DNA from: Aphelidium insulamus
Lineage: Eukaryota > Aphelidiomycota > Aphelidea > Aphelidiaceae
Assembly (NCBI GenBank): GCA_036784855.1
Contig: JAZDSV010000040.1
Coordinates: 1 to 64,000, forward strand
Length of the DNA: 64,000 nt
Reading direction: 5' to 3'
Shown one piece after another: positions 9,952-21,447 of this stretch (positions within the stretch are counted from its first letter, which is position 1; each line of letters begins with the position of its first letter). The notes beneath the pieces are model-generated. The model searched no databases, was not told the origin of the DNA, and saw only the letters and a program-made list of their open reading frames with translations. The position numbers and the translations under genes are program-made.

Positions 9952-11461
9952 ATGAGGACCGTGGCAGAGACTAGCGACGAGGACCTGGCGCCAGTGTTGG
10001 AGATGGCCGTGGCCGCGGCCATGTCCACAGACACGGATCCAAATGTTCGCCACGGCCAGGACGACTCGTATCTGTCGCCGCGCGGCCGGCTGATGCACCG
10101 CCGCCAGCAGATACGCGACACGGAGCACCAGCTGCGCGTCAAGCAGCAACAGTGCCAACAGCGCGCCACCCAGCTGCGCGCCAAGAAACATACGGTGCAG
10201 GCGCGTAAGGACGAGCTGCAGGCCAGCCGCGCCAAGTTTGACGTGTTCTTGCGGGAGCTGGATGCGAAACGGGCGCGGGCCGGCAAGAAGGCGGCGGAGG
10301 AGCGGCGTGTGCGGGATGAGCGCGGTCAGCAGATTACGGAGCTGCGTGACACGCTCGCGCAGAACAGTAGCGACATTGTGCGGCTGAAGGCAAGCATTGA
10401 AGCATGTAGGTGGCCGTCTTCGTGACTGTGTGCATGTTGTATGACTGGTTATTGAGTGTATTGACGGGCTATTGTGTGTAGTGACGCCCGTGAAGCGCTA
10501 CCTGGAGTCCATAGTGGAGATGGGCGGGAGTGGCGGTGTGACGGGGAATCTTAGTCTGGGCGATGTGGCCGCTGCCACCGCCGCTCCTGGAACCGGTGGC
10601 ACCGCAGATGGGTCACCTAACAGCAGCGGCAGTAACAGCGCCTCCGACGTGGTGGATGCCAACTATGCCGACGTGTTGGACATTCTGGCGCGCCACGACA
10701 CACTGACACACACCAGACGGGATCTGGTGTCACGCTCGCGCCAGGCACACGAAGCCACAGATCAGTTGCGCGCACAGCTGCAGCAGCTGGAACAGCAACG
10801 TACCGACACACAGCTGGCACAGAACAATGAGCTGGTGCAGCTGCAGGCCCGTCTGGAGCGGGAACGTGCGCGCGTGTCCAAAGCCCAAGACTCGTGGGAC
10901 AGACTGCGCAGTGCCGGCGCCGAGAAGAGTCTGGCGCTGGGACAGCTGTCCATCGCCACGCAGAACCTGTACCAGATTGTTGTAGCCGGCATCAGTGCCG
11001 CGGGTACAGCTGCAACGGGTGGCGGCGCATTCTCGACGCGCCGACCGCCCTCTGCGCCCATGGCGGTGCACATGCGTCAAGCCCGTCAACCCAAAAAAGG
11101 TGTCAGTGTTACTCAGGGGGCCGTCGGCGGCGCCCAGGTCGACATTGCCGAGCAGCTGCAGCGCATCGAGACATTTGTGGTGGACTTGGAGGACGTGGCG
11201 CACAAGGCCAGACACGCGGTGGCGCGCAGAGCACGTGAAGGTAAACTTACGATGGCGCAACGGATGGCACAGCTGTCCGTGGCTGGCACCGAGAGCGGGT
11301 CCACGGTGACTGGCGCAGACAAGGAGCAGAGCGGCGGCGGTCAGCAGCACCGCGATCAGCACCAGCAGTCTGTCGGCAGCTCGGTGGCCACGTCCGAGAG
11401 CCACGTCGATGGCGGGTCCCACCACCTGACCGACACCAACTCCACGCTCTTTAGTCTATAG
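9952..11461 (+). CDS. Axonemal coiled-coil protein, CCDC42/CFAP73-like (DUF4200)
   Basis: Two exons, 9952-10405 and 10482-11461, give 477 aa. The N-terminal half is a charged coiled coil with the DUF4200-type core FDVFLRELDAKRARAGKKAA and, across the splice, IEALTPVKRYLESIVEMG. A second coiled coil (about residues 245-315) leads to LGQLSIATQNLYQIV, which resembles the NLY/NLF motif near the end of CCDC42 homologues. Gly/Ser-rich low-complexity inserts interrupt it, and the tail is Gln/His/Ser-rich. CCDC42/CFAP73 proteins belong to ciliary or flagellar assembly and inner-arm (MIA) complexes, so this implies a flagellated stage. The exact orthologue is not decided. Confidence 0.7.
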
Positions 11462-11610
11462 AGAGAGTTGTCTGACACACAGTGACACTGCTTGGCCACA
11501 GACAATCAATGTCTGTCAAGCATTACTACTTCTTGCAGTGCAAAGTACTTAGAAAGCACAACACTTGACAAGTTTGACAAGTGACAACTCTATTGATGAT
11601 TGTGTGTGAA

Positions 11611-12633
11611 TTAGAGCATCTCGCGCTTCTTGGCGGTGCGCATGTACGGCCGCAGCACCCATTCATTGTCCGCTTCGGCAATGTCGATGGTGCCCTGCTT
11701 GATTTGATATGGGCGCATCTCGAAGCGCGGCCCCACCTCGGCCAGCTTGACGTCCTTGTGGCCAGTCTTGGCGTAGACGTGGTGCCGGAATGAAATGTAA
11801 TCATTCTCATTGATGAACGACATGACGCGCTTAGACTCCTCCTTGGGCACGGGGAACAGGTACTTGAGAATGTTGCGCACACGCTCGCCGATCTTTGTGG
11901 TGAAATTGTGCATTATGAGGTGCGGGAACGCCTCGGACACGGTGCCCTGGTCGCCGATATCGTGACGCAGCACAACGTTGTGCAGTGAGAAATACGCAGT
12001 CGGTCCGTATGGAAAGTGGCACACCACCATGGCGTCTGGCTGCCCACGGTGTTCATGCAAGATCACCAGGTCCGTGACCTCGTTGGCTCGGCACGCTTCC
12101 ACAATGTCCTTTGTCACGTATCCACCGCGATTGATACGCTGGGAATTCGGGAGTATTAATCGCATTTCCTGATGTAGTGTACAGTAAGCACACTAATAAG
12201 GCGATAAGCACCCAATACTACCTTTGAGAACTGCTGCAGACGTGAACTGGGGTCGCGTGACGTGGTAATCAGGATTTTGGGATCTTTGACGCCCGCATAC
12301 GCGTACTCGTCGTCCATGTGGGTGGTGGGTGCTACGCGTCGCGGCGTTAAATATCTCTGCATACGCGCGCACACATACAAGACACACCATCCTGTGCCTC
12401 ATCAAATATCAAGTCCTTCTTGAGGGTGTCGGCATCGCGCTTCAGCTCCGTGGGGATGGATTTGCCGGCTGTGCAGCAGATGGTCAATGATGGCGGAAAT
12501 AGAGTCACGCATGGCACCTACACGCCAGAGACTCCTTCAGCTTCTGCTTGCGCTCCCATATTTCGCGCTGCTGTGACTCTAGAGACTTTTTGTACACGTA
12601 CTCGCGTCGAAGGCGATTCTGCCGGCGCAGCAT
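11611..12633 (-). CDS. IMP4: U3 snoRNP protein IMP4 (Brix domain)
   Basis: Exons on the minus strand are 12633-12522, 12468-12388, 12331-12222 and 12168-11611, giving 286 aa. The N-terminus [20 protein letters not shown] and the Brix domain segments [113 protein letters not shown] and [11 protein letters not shown] are all family-typical. IMP4 works with IMP3 and MPP10 in the small-subunit processome, helping U3 snoRNA pair with pre-rRNA in the nucleolus. The length equals the usual one (about 290 aa). The gene converges on the flagellar gene to its left, with 150 bp between stop codons. Confidence 0.95.
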
Positions 12634-12767
12634 GTTGATTTGAGCGCTTTTTGTATTGCTTGCAATCAGGTTGACAGAAATGCACCGTCAAGTGTCAGGC
12701 AAAGTGTAAGTGAACAATGAATGCCTTTATTCAAGACATTATGCAATGTACGCAACCAATGAACGAT

Positions 12768-13232
12768 TCAAGACTTGGCGCAGATTAGTGCTCCATACGG
12801 ACCGCATGGCAAGCACTGATTGCCCGCCATGCACTCTGCACTGTCTGTGCATGGATTGCCCTCGAAGACGCGGTTGTGGCACTTGTTGGCGATGCACACG
12901 GCATTGCCGAAACAGTTGGCGTCCGTGTCACAGTCGTCGCCCGGGCCGCCGATCTTGCGGCACTGGCCGCGGAAGCACTCGGTGTAGGCAATGGTGCACT
13001 GTTCGTTGCAAGTGCAGGCGCCATTACACTCTGATGGCGGCGGTGGCGGCGGCGGAGGTGGTGGACAGGGTGCCGGAGGTGGGGGAGGCGGAGGCGGGGG
13101 AGGTGGTGGAGGAGGGCATGGAGGCGGCGGTGGCGGCGGAGTTGGAGTGTTGCAGTCTTCCGTCGGTGTTCCGCTAGTTGATGCCAGGAACAGTGCCACT
13201 GCCAGCACAAGTATGCTGAAATATCTCGCCAT
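12768..13232 (-). CDS. Secreted polyproline/cysteine-rich protein
   Basis: Single-exon, 154 aa. Signal peptide MARYFSILVLAVALFLASTS. Residues about 30-67 are almost pure proline, broken by three PC steps. The C-terminal half is a cysteine-rich module with about 16 cysteines in a spaced EGF/antistasin-like pattern (CNGACTCNEQC, GDDCDTDANCFGN, GNPCTDSAECMAGNQC). A polyproline stalk carrying a disulfide-knotted head suits a cell-wall or extracellular-matrix protein or an effector, but no family is assigned. The GGC-rich complementary strand gives a glycine-rich shadow frame. A TATA box lies 54 bp upstream of the start codon. Confidence 0.8.
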   Translation of the reverse strand: MARYFSILVLAVALFLASTSGTPTEDCNTPTPPPPPPPCPPPPPPPPPPPPPPAPCPPPPPPPPPPSECNGACTCNEQCTIAYTECFRGQCRKIGGPGDDCDTDANCFGNAVCIANKCHNRVFEGNPCTDSAECMAGNQCLPCGPYGALICAKS

Positions 13233-13285
13233 TACGAGTCAGGATAGTCTTGAAAAGTATGTTCAAGTCCCGGTGCTGCACCCGG

Positions 13286-13294
13286 CTTTTATAG
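13286..13294 (-). promoter_or_regulatory. TATA box of the polyproline secreted gene
   Basis: Minus-strand CTATAAAAG, 54 bp upstream of ATG 13232. That leaves room for a transcription start about 25-30 bp downstream and a short 5' UTR. Similar placement is seen before other secreted genes in the window (21379-21386, 63852-63859). Confidence 0.6.
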
Positions 13295-13299
13295 CCAGG

Positions 13300-14132
13300 C
13301 TCGACACGACGTGTCGGCACGATCGAACGTGACACGCTGTCGGTCGCCTTGGCGCCACATTATTCGTAGCGTTCGCACGCTGCCATCACACGTCAGCAGT
13401 TGATGGTACGTCACCACAACTAGCAGACTGAAAGACAGCTCTACACACCCATATCACAAGTAACGGAGCACAATGTGCAAGTAAACTAAGGCGGTGTGCG
13501 GTAACTCGCGTGTGAGTGAGTTAAAGACATGTGAGATAAAATGCCATATTTTAAATGTAGAGTATCAACCCATCGATGTAAACCTTTACAGTCGTTACAA
13601 ATTGCTAGGCGTATATGTAGAATTTGAACATATGGTTGATACACCAGAGGCATACTGTTGATGGTTCGCGGAAGTCAGTATTCCATAGAAAACATTGATA
13701 TGTCTACTAGTCGCCTCAGCTTTTATTATGTAAAATTCATTATAGTTCCCACAAATGATAAGAATAGGGGTCATATAGTGTCACCATATACTGAGGACAA
13801 AACAATACTACAAGCAATCGATAAGAATGTACTCTGCTGATTTGCTAGCTGACTTGCTAGCTGTCGCGAATCGTGAGAATATGATCTGGCGGAATTTCAC
13901 CGTCTATGGTTCACATCGTACACGAGCTGTACTCTAGCTATTATCAAGCATACGGATATCTGCATGTGATAGGTGTGAGGTGTGGTGAAGTGCGCGAAAG
14001 GTGTGAGCTGAGCGAGAAGGAAAGACAGTCGGCAGGCGACCAAGGGGCCGCGGCTAAATTCAACCCGTTTCAGGTGGCGGGTGGCGTTCCAGCTGCCACA
14101 CACACCGCTCTCTTCGCTTACACCGTTCCAAC
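13300..14132. other. Intergenic region, divergent promoters
   Basis: Holds the upstream regions of the minus-strand polyproline gene and the plus-strand SET gene. A 60-codon open stretch at 13658-13840 is AT-rich and unsupported. No RNA gene or repeat family was recognised. A short duplication (tgctagctgacttgctagctg) is at 13843-13863. Confidence 0.5.
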
Positions 14133-16566
14133 ATGTCGACTCGGCCGCGGCGCAAATGCGTGGCGCCCGTCTGTCCCGACTGCGGACGCGAGTACTCCGG
14201 CCAGCGATGCACAGCATGCCGGCAGCGTGGCTTTCGATTGCGTTATAACAAGGGTGAGCAGCCCCGATCACAGCCTCTCAGCCTCTGATACCGTGTCAAC
14301 GTGCGCAGTGCATCGCAGTGCAGGATTTCAATCGCTGTACAAAGTGTTGCCGTTCGATGATCAAATGGACTCGGTGCAGGAGGTTGCCAACTACAGTCGT
14401 TTCTTCCAGAGCAACTTTGGCACGCCCGACATCATGACACCGACACGCTCAAGGAGCGCTGGGCACTGTGCCTCGCGAATTTCGAGAGCGAGCGCGACAA
14501 GTTCCGCGAAGATTTGGGCCGGCCTATAACTTCAGAGGAATTTCCACCTCGCATATGCCCTCTCCGAATAGTAAATAATTAGTGATGCTGGCAAGAACGT
14601 GGCTAACATATATCGCAGGGCTTGAGAAAGTGCCACAGAATAGCGTTTGTAACTAAGCCGTATTGCAGAGAATGTACAATGTGCGTTAAGATATAATGTT
14701 AAATGATGTACTAGATTGGTTAATATTGGTAGTCGAACAGCAGGCCTGGACGTGCGCAAATCTACTATAGAAGGTGCTGGCGGTGGCCTGTTTGCAACTC
14801 GCCATTTTGACAAGGACGAGTTCATCGTGAAATATGGCGGCAAAAGTCTGTCGAAGGGCCAGTGGATTACGTTCTTGAAAAAGGCCAACAGAGAAACCTC
14901 CCGCAAGGCCAAGCAATATGCCTTCTATAACTACGGCAAAGACGGCTCAGAGTATATTATTACATCGTCGTGCGCATCGGGCGGTGTTGGCAGATACATT
15001 AATGACCCGCGGGAAGAGTCGCAAGTAAACTGCTACAGTATCGATCAAGTGAATCGGTTTTACATTGAGCTGTACGCCTCTCGGAACATCCAACCCGGTG
15101 AAGAAATATTTATATCGTATGGCCACGAGTACTGGGAAGAGCTGGAGAAGGAAAGGGCTAAGGCTGCCAAACGAAAAAGTATAACATCTTTTTGCTCACA
15201 GAGTTTCTACTAATTGATCGCAGGGCGAACGGAGGTGGAAAAGCTAAAGTTCGATGGTGCACCGTCGGAAAATGACGAGTCCTGTTCCGACGAAGAAGCA
15301 AAGCCCAGCTTATCGCTAGAAGATGAATGTTGGTTCCATCATTCATCGTAATTGATATGTGGTTCTCAATGCTTTGTTAGGTTTCGGCAGTGACTCCAGC
15401 GGCGATGAAGCTGAATATGATGCGGACGAAAGTGATAGTGATGAAGACTCGGCCATGGGTTTGTACCCCCATGTACTGTAGCGAACATCACTCTAATGGT
15501 ACTAAGGATCATCGTCTACTAATCAATCGCCAAAAAAACGCAACCCGTCTCGTAGCAAGAGAGGTGAGTGGTTATTATTACGAGCAATAACCAATATTTC
15601 CTTTTCTAGCACGAGAACATGATCGTAAACCGCGGTCTGCACACAACAAGTCTCCCAGTAGCAACACCGCAAAGCAGCCGTCTAGTACGCATGACCTTAA
15701 CTGCAAATTATATTAACGCGCGCAGTTTGGGATTATTGGAATTCCGGATCGGTGCCAAATGATATAATCGGAAACGAGAAGGCACCACTAGCGGAGCAAG
15801 CTGAAGCACTGGCTCCGTCCAGCCCTGTCGTTTCTTCACCTCCTCCGCCAACAAGCCGTCCTCGAGAGAAAACATCGTCACCGTCACCCGCAGGAATCAA
15901 TTTTCCATCGACATCATCATCAGTACCACCATCAAAGAGCAATTCTCGAATGAAATCATCATCACCGTTTCCGCCAAAGAGAAATCCTCGGAAACAATCA
16001 CTTTCACCTTCACCGCCTAAACCAAAGCGAATACTGCCGACATTTCAATCGCTGTCAAAAGGTAGCTGGCTTGATTTATTTTATTTCAGTTCGAGTAACT
16101 TTGCACAGTGGCCAACAAAGGAGCATCGTTGTCACCTTCAAAAACTCAATCGTCAACGGATCCTCTCTTTCACCTGACTGCGACGCCAATAACGCCGAAA
16201 AAGCTTTGTCCGTGCGGCTGTCTAAAAGTTACACCAAATATTTCTGTACAAACAACATATACCCCACCACCAAGCTTGGTGGCGAGTCAACCAGAAATCG
16301 AAACAGAAATCGAAACAATTATCATATCTCCGGAACTCCCTCCGCAATTAGTGCGACGACCGACGGGACTTGACCCCACCGAGTTCATTCAGCCGTTCCC
16401 TGTATTTGCAGCACCACCTCCGCCGCCGCCGCTTGTTTCCAAAAGTGCTCTCAACAGGTCAGCCCCGTCTCGTTTGCCCAAGTGTCCCCCCGGCAGATCG
16501 CTATTCTCCGACGAACCCTCCAGCAACAGGGAGCAGCACTATTGGCCATTCACTGGGTGTATATAA
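14133..16566 (+). CDS. SET-domain protein with N-terminal zinc ribbon and long Ser/Pro-rich tail; one frameshift
   Basis: Exons: 14133-14253, 14309-14570 (or from 14324), 14619-14680, 14733-15178, 15224-15328, 15381-15458, 15507-15563, 15610-15684, 15726-16061, 16109-16566. A cysteine cluster (CPDCGREYSGQRCTACRQRG) opens the protein. The SET domain runs from RTAGLDVRKSTIEGAGGGLF through YINDPREESQVNCY to GEEIFISYGHEYW. An acidic serine stretch and about 250 residues of Ser/Pro-rich sequence follow. SET enzymes methylate lysines, often on histones, but substrate cannot be predicted here. The reading SNFGTPDIMTP to DTLKERWALCLANF needs a 1-nt shift near 14440: total exon length is 2000 nt, one short of a multiple of three. 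This is either an assembly or sequencing error or a broken allele. Confidence 0.72.
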
Positions 16567-16810
16567 AATGGCGCCAGTTTCAATTACCCCGAGACGCAAT
16601 AAATGCATGCATCAGTCTTCAGGCCGATAGTTCCATCATGCTCTATTTGATTATTGATGCTTTGATAAGGGTTCTGTATCTGCGCCACTGACGACCCGCT
16701 CTCTGATGACCATTGTGCGCAGTGTGTGAAATTGGGTGCCGTCGCCACGGGGCGGAACAGTAACTGGAAGCAGTGCAAGCCACCATTTACTGCAGTATCA
16801 ACACCAGGAT

Positions 16811-18105
16811 TCAGGTGAACACCCGTGACATCACGTACTGCTTCCTGTCGATATTGAAAAATTGCCGTATATTGGCGGCAGTGCCCAAGTCAAATTCGTT
16901 CAACGCCATCTGCAATATGTTTTACAGCTTGCGTATGTACACGATGTCGTACCACTCCACTAAAGTATTTGTCATATCTCCTTGTGTAGAACTCTATGGT
17001 TGTCTGATTTGTGCAGGCGAGATACGTGTGAAATGTAACCTGTCAAATGTAATGAATTTATAGCGTGGAGTTACGGGGCTACTTACCAGCAAACCCAACC
17101 CAAAGAATAACGCCACTGCCAGCATGAAGAAGAGAACGATCCACGTGCGAGCAGAGTCGGGTAACCTGTCCTGTACAATTAACACATTAACGTGACGGTG
17201 CAATACAGCATTACACACACCGATGGTCGCGCCGAGAGACAGGCGCGAAATGGCTGATACGATACCACTGTGAAGTATATACATCCGACCCACAAGTACA
17301 CGGTGAAGAGGTAAAAGTATCGATGATTCCTGTGTCCAACACAATTCTGACCGCCAGCATTATACAGCATCACAGTGACTTGACACACATCAGGCATCAA
17401 GCGCTTACGTGGATCCACGGGCCTGCAGAGTTAGACTTTGAAGTAACAACAATAACACTTACAGTGATGGTCCATCTTCAGTACACACTCGCCACACACG
17501 GAACAGTGGTGAGTGCGCACAGGTTTGATGCGGGCACACTTGACGCAGTGCTTTGGTGGGTGGTCACCGTCATGTTGTCCATCGCCATTGGTAGTGGTCG
17601 TGGCGCGTGAATCGGTGGCAGCGGATGCACCGACATCAATAACAGTATGACTGGCCATATCACCGCCGGCAAGCAGACCAGCATGCACTGGGGAGTCACC
17701 AGTTGCACGTTTGGCTGGTGACAGAGTTCCGCCGGGCAGAGTGCGCACACTGTGGTAGTAGTTGAAGGCGATCAGAATGGTGAGCCATGCGGAGAACACC
17801 GCATGCATCCACCACTGCCAGCCGCTGCCACCACCGCCTCCACCGAGAGCCTTGTCCACATGCACGACGTCATCGCCGCCAGCGACACCGCCAGCACCGC
17901 CATCCATGATGCCATTAAAGTGATACGGCAGCACGAACTGCATGTGCACCCACACACTGCCGCTGATGAGGAGCACGGCCGACACAACGAGACATGGGCC
18001 GAGTGCATGCAGCGCGCAGTCAGCCAGCCTCCCCACAAGGACATCGACGGTGCCGCGCGGCACACAGCGCACCATGGAGGCAAATATCCGCGACAGTCGT
18101 GGCAT
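16811..18105 (-). CDS. DHHC-type protein S-palmitoyltransferase
   Basis: Minus-strand exons 18105-17463, 17422-17409, 17346-17221, 17170-17087, 17039-16953 and 16909-16811 give 350 aa. Transmembrane segments flank the cysteine-rich domain: [38 protein letters not shown]. The motifs TTIEF and [15 protein letters not shown] complete the family pattern. The DHHC cysteine forms the acyl intermediate that transfers palmitate to cytosolic cysteines of membrane proteins. Its codon is split (T / GC) by an intron, and the next exon is only 14 nt. An unusual Gly/Ala- and Thr-rich loop sits between TM2 and the DHHC domain. Location is Golgi, ER or plasma membrane by family. Confidence 0.92.
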
Positions 18106-18173
18106 GTATTGAAGTACAATAAGGTGTTATTAGTATTTATTAGTAATTGACTCTTTCTCGCCTTTTGCTCAGG

Positions 18174-18515
18174 GTGGTGGCGACAGTGATCATCTGTCCA
18201 ACGCTGAAGACCGAAAGCGTGGTCGTTACGCTGCTCAATGTCGGCAAGCTGGCGTCGATTTTCTTCCTTTCATTTTGGACTCATTTGGTGGTTTTTGGGC
18301 TTTGACCAAGTTGGTGACTCTACGGCTTGCGCGCGCTGCTGCTCCCAGGTCCAACATAGCGGTCTGCGAAAGTTCTCGTCGGTTAAGGACACGTTTGTCT
18401 GTGGCCGTCATGAAGGCAACCGCTTGCAGCTTGCTTGAGCGTTGTGGGCAATAATTTCATCATCCATAATAAACCCCCACAAATCGTAATTGACTCACTT
18501 TAATAAACTCCTTCC
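18174..18515 (+). mobile_element. LINE 3' fragment, two subfamily ends fused
   Basis: 18174-18480 matches, on the plus strand, the 3' end of the LINE seen at 1-240 and 24988-25450 (same words GTCATGAAGGCAACCGCTTG, ending catcatccataataaaccccc). Directly after it, 18488-18514 is the 3' end of the other subfamily (taattgactcactttaataaactcc), as found at 3764-3788. Both are 5'-truncated. The first is a coding remnant with frameshifts. The juxtaposition suggests a template switch or a nested insertion. Confidence 0.75.
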
Positions 18516-18519
18516 GGAT

Positions 18520-19260
18520 TGAAAAATTAGGTGTTGGCCTTTGTGACAATGCCGCAAGATCATCGTTGACATTGAACTTCACATTGAACTTGCTGGCGAA
18601 GATTATGTGGCTATCATCGCGTCCTTCAAAGGACCTGATGCTAACAAGTCAATATCCATTACATGAAAATGGGCAGCAGTGCAATTCGCCATGAAAGAAG
18701 GACCTGAATTTGTGAAGAGTATTTACGTGGCTTTCCGAGGCAGCTTTCATGAAGTCATGGATCCGTGCAAGTTAGATATGTGGTTCTTTGCTAATCTGCG
18801 AAGATGTGGCGTTAGTGTGCGCTACATTAAAGTCAAATCTCTAGCTATATGGCCTCAGTCAGCTATATGATCATTCAAGAGCGAAATACCGACGTTGACC
18901 CAAGCTGACGGAATATGGATGAAACTCCTACATTGGAAGCAGCACGGTGGTTACGATCCCGTATTTGTGATTAGTGCCGATGGACACGGTTTGTTCAACG
19001 CGTCCGTAGTGACAGCCACACATTCAATATTGAATCCTTTCGCGGTTTTATCCGCATGTTGCGAGCTGATGCTTTCAACTTTGCGCTGCACAAACTCGAA
19101 ATAGATGTTGGAATCGACACAGTGCCTGACAAAGCCTTGCTGTAAGCATTTGGAGTGGGAGCTGGCCAAGTAGCATGCGCGGCTATAAAAAGGGATGGAC
19201 GTGAGGAGACATTCAAAGGTCCACGTAGCATCAATCATCAATTGACGGTTACATGACACC
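18520..19260 (+). pseudogene. Degenerate coding-like remnant of unknown family
   Basis: Several short plus-strand open stretches read like protein in different frames: GEDYVAIIASFKGPDANKS, then VAFRGSFHEVMDPCKLDMWF, LRRCGVSVRYIKVKSLAIWP, and finally FRGFIRMLRADAFNFALHKL. Stops and frame changes separate them. I do not recognise the family. It could be a dead secreted-protein or repeat gene, or a mobile-element remnant attached to the LINE fragment just before it. Little weight should be placed on the exact limits. Confidence 0.3.
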
Positions 19261-19607
19261 AACCAAGGTCAATGTAACAGTAACGCCTCCACAATCCGTT
19301 CTTGCCCCCTGTCAAGCCGCATATACTTAAGCCAGGGATACTTGCAGAACAAGCGGTGCAAACAGACTACTTGTGCTGAGTGCATGGCAACCGCGCCAGG
19401 CTTCAGGCAACAGTGACAAGCACGCGCGCGCTTTCCGTGTGGACAAATCTACTACTTCACACACATACACCCTTGCAGCGCACCCTGTGTACTCCCTGCG
19501 TAGTTGCACGCGTGCCTCCGCCTTGCAAGACACCGACAGACACGGCCAGTACACGTACACACGCGCGCACCTCTAAACAGACGCCATCGACACACATTCA
19601 CCCCGCG

Positions 19608-21081
19608 ATGGACAAGCTACACGCGCTTGTACAGGCCGCCTCCTCCACCGAGAGCGAGCGGTTCCTCATACGCACCTCGTCCGGCGAACAGATATCCATG
19701 TTGAACTCGCGTGGTACCGCAGCTGCCAACGCCACACCACCACAGCACCACCACACAACAACACCGGATGCCGCAGCAGCAACTGTTCTCGGCACAGTGG
19801 CCGGGCAGCGGTGACTATCAGGCAGGCGCCGGCAGCAAGGTGTTGGCGCAACAGTCGGCGGGCAACAGCGCCGCCGCCACCACACTGTCACGCGACAACA
19901 GCCAACAGTTTGCGCCACGCGTGGACGCCCTGTCGCGGCGGCCCCAACTGTACGCCACACAGGGGGGCAGCAGCAATCAACCGGCTCCGACATCATCATC
20001 ATTGGCAGCAACAGCCGCACCGGCAGCCACCGCGCCATCCGCCAAGCGCCCCAACGGCCTGGTGGGCGGCAGCGCGTCCGAACCGCAGCTGGTCAGCCCG
20101 CCGCTACTGGACGCCAACGAGGCCGCCATGCTCCTGCTGGCCCACTCACGGCACCCGCCGCCGAATAAACGCGGCCGACCGCGCCTGGCCCTACCGCACG
20201 GCGCCTCCATGAGCGTCGGCTCACTGGACACCAACCGCGTACACCACGCCAACCACCTGATGACGGCGGCCACCCTGCGCTCCAAGAAGTTTGTCTGCGA
20301 GTACGACAACTGCATGAAGCGCTTCACGAACCGCGGCCATCTGCTGCGGCATATGCGCGTGCACACGGGCGAGCGGCCCTTTGCCTGCACGTACGAAGGC
20401 TGTGAGAAGCGGTTCTCGCGAAGTACGTCTTGTGGATATTGCATGGCATACTCTGTCTATATTGCATATTATACTGACGGCTGCATAGACGACAATATGG
20501 TGCAGCACTACCGCACGCACATGCACGCCACGGCCAGGCGCCAGAACAAGGATAACAAAGACAAGGACAACAAGGACGCCAACGATAAGGACGGCGAGGT
20601 TAAAGGCGCGGAAGATTCGGCGAAAACCGGCGCCCAGGAGGGAAAGACGACTACTACAACTGCAACTACTGCTCAGCCTGCGCAGCCACCGCCGCCCGGC
20701 AGGTTAATCCTGGCCGGCCCGCCACCGAAGCCAGTGTTACCGCGGCAGAAGCCAACGTCCATGTTCAACGCGCCGGCCGTGTGGAACATTATTCGCGTGC
20801 CGCCAATGCCTGCAAACGCATTCATCGTCCCACTTACAAAGCCCATATCTGCCTCGCCTGCTGTTGCGTCCACTGCTGCTGCGCCGTCTGCGTCTATAGT
20901 TTCCGCTCCTGCTAATGCGACCGCTACTACTACTCCTCCAAGTGTCCCTGTTGTTGTTTCGACTCCAGCTGCCAACAGTAATTCCGCATCTGCTGTCGAG
21001 AGTAATTCTCCGCCTGCCACCGAGAGCAACTCCCCGCCTGCTGCAGCTTCATCACCAGATAGCAAGAATACGCAGCCATGA
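19608..21081 (+). CDS. C2H2 zinc-finger transcription-factor-like protein with AT-hook
   Basis: Proposed exons are 19608-19784, 19822-20422 and 20489-21081 (456 aa). The first junction is the weak one. A His/Gln/Ser-rich leader is followed by an AT-hook core (NKRGRPRLAL), then two C2H2 fingers: FVCEYDNCMKRFTNRGHLLR with HMRVH and FACTYEGCEKRFSR plus, across the splice, NDNMVQHYRTH. Splicing out 20423-20488 (66 nt, stop-free) restores the second finger; unspliced mRNA would stay in frame but break it. The rest is a Lys/Asp-rich block and a long Ala/Pro/Ser/Thr tail. This is likely a nuclear DNA-binding regulator. The target is unknown. Confidence 0.75.
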
Positions 21082-21378
21082 TACACGTCCTCCCTGCCAA
21101 CGTATTCTCTATATAGAAATTGTGTTCATCTCTAAAGATCTTTAAGCACTTTGTTAAGCAGTGATGCCACTTGGCCACTCCTTCAATCTGCGCACACATT
21201 GAACCACTTGCCGCCGTTTCACTTGCGTTACACCGTGTAACACCATGCAACGTTGCACCAACGCCGATTGATTGATGCCGGTCAAACGTTACACGGAAAC
21301 GCGCAGTGTAACGACCTGCACCCATCACAGCGCGTCGGTAAGAATCCCTGTACTACACAATGTTTCATCTCTGAAAAC

Positions 21379-21386
21379 ATAAATAG
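21379..21386 (+). promoter_or_regulatory. TATA-like element of the 21448 secreted gene
   Basis: ATAAATAG lies 62 bp upstream of ATG 21448, the same spacing class as other secreted genes here. Further upstream, GTTACA/TGTAAC words repeat several times as inverted pairs (21226-21312). Confidence 0.5.
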
Positions 21387-21447
21387 CGCAGTGTGGCATG
21401 CGGCATCGGCACAACTTAACACACACACAATTTGACATTTTAAAATC

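Noticed and set aside
10730..11425. 231-codon minus-strand open frame opposite the CCDC42-like gene
   Set aside because: Shadow of a GC-rich coding exon; no family sequence, and the plus strand carries the recognised motifs.
12991..13332. Plus-strand glycine-rich open frame
   Set aside because: It is the complement of the proline codons of the minus-strand secreted gene, which has a signal peptide and TATA box.
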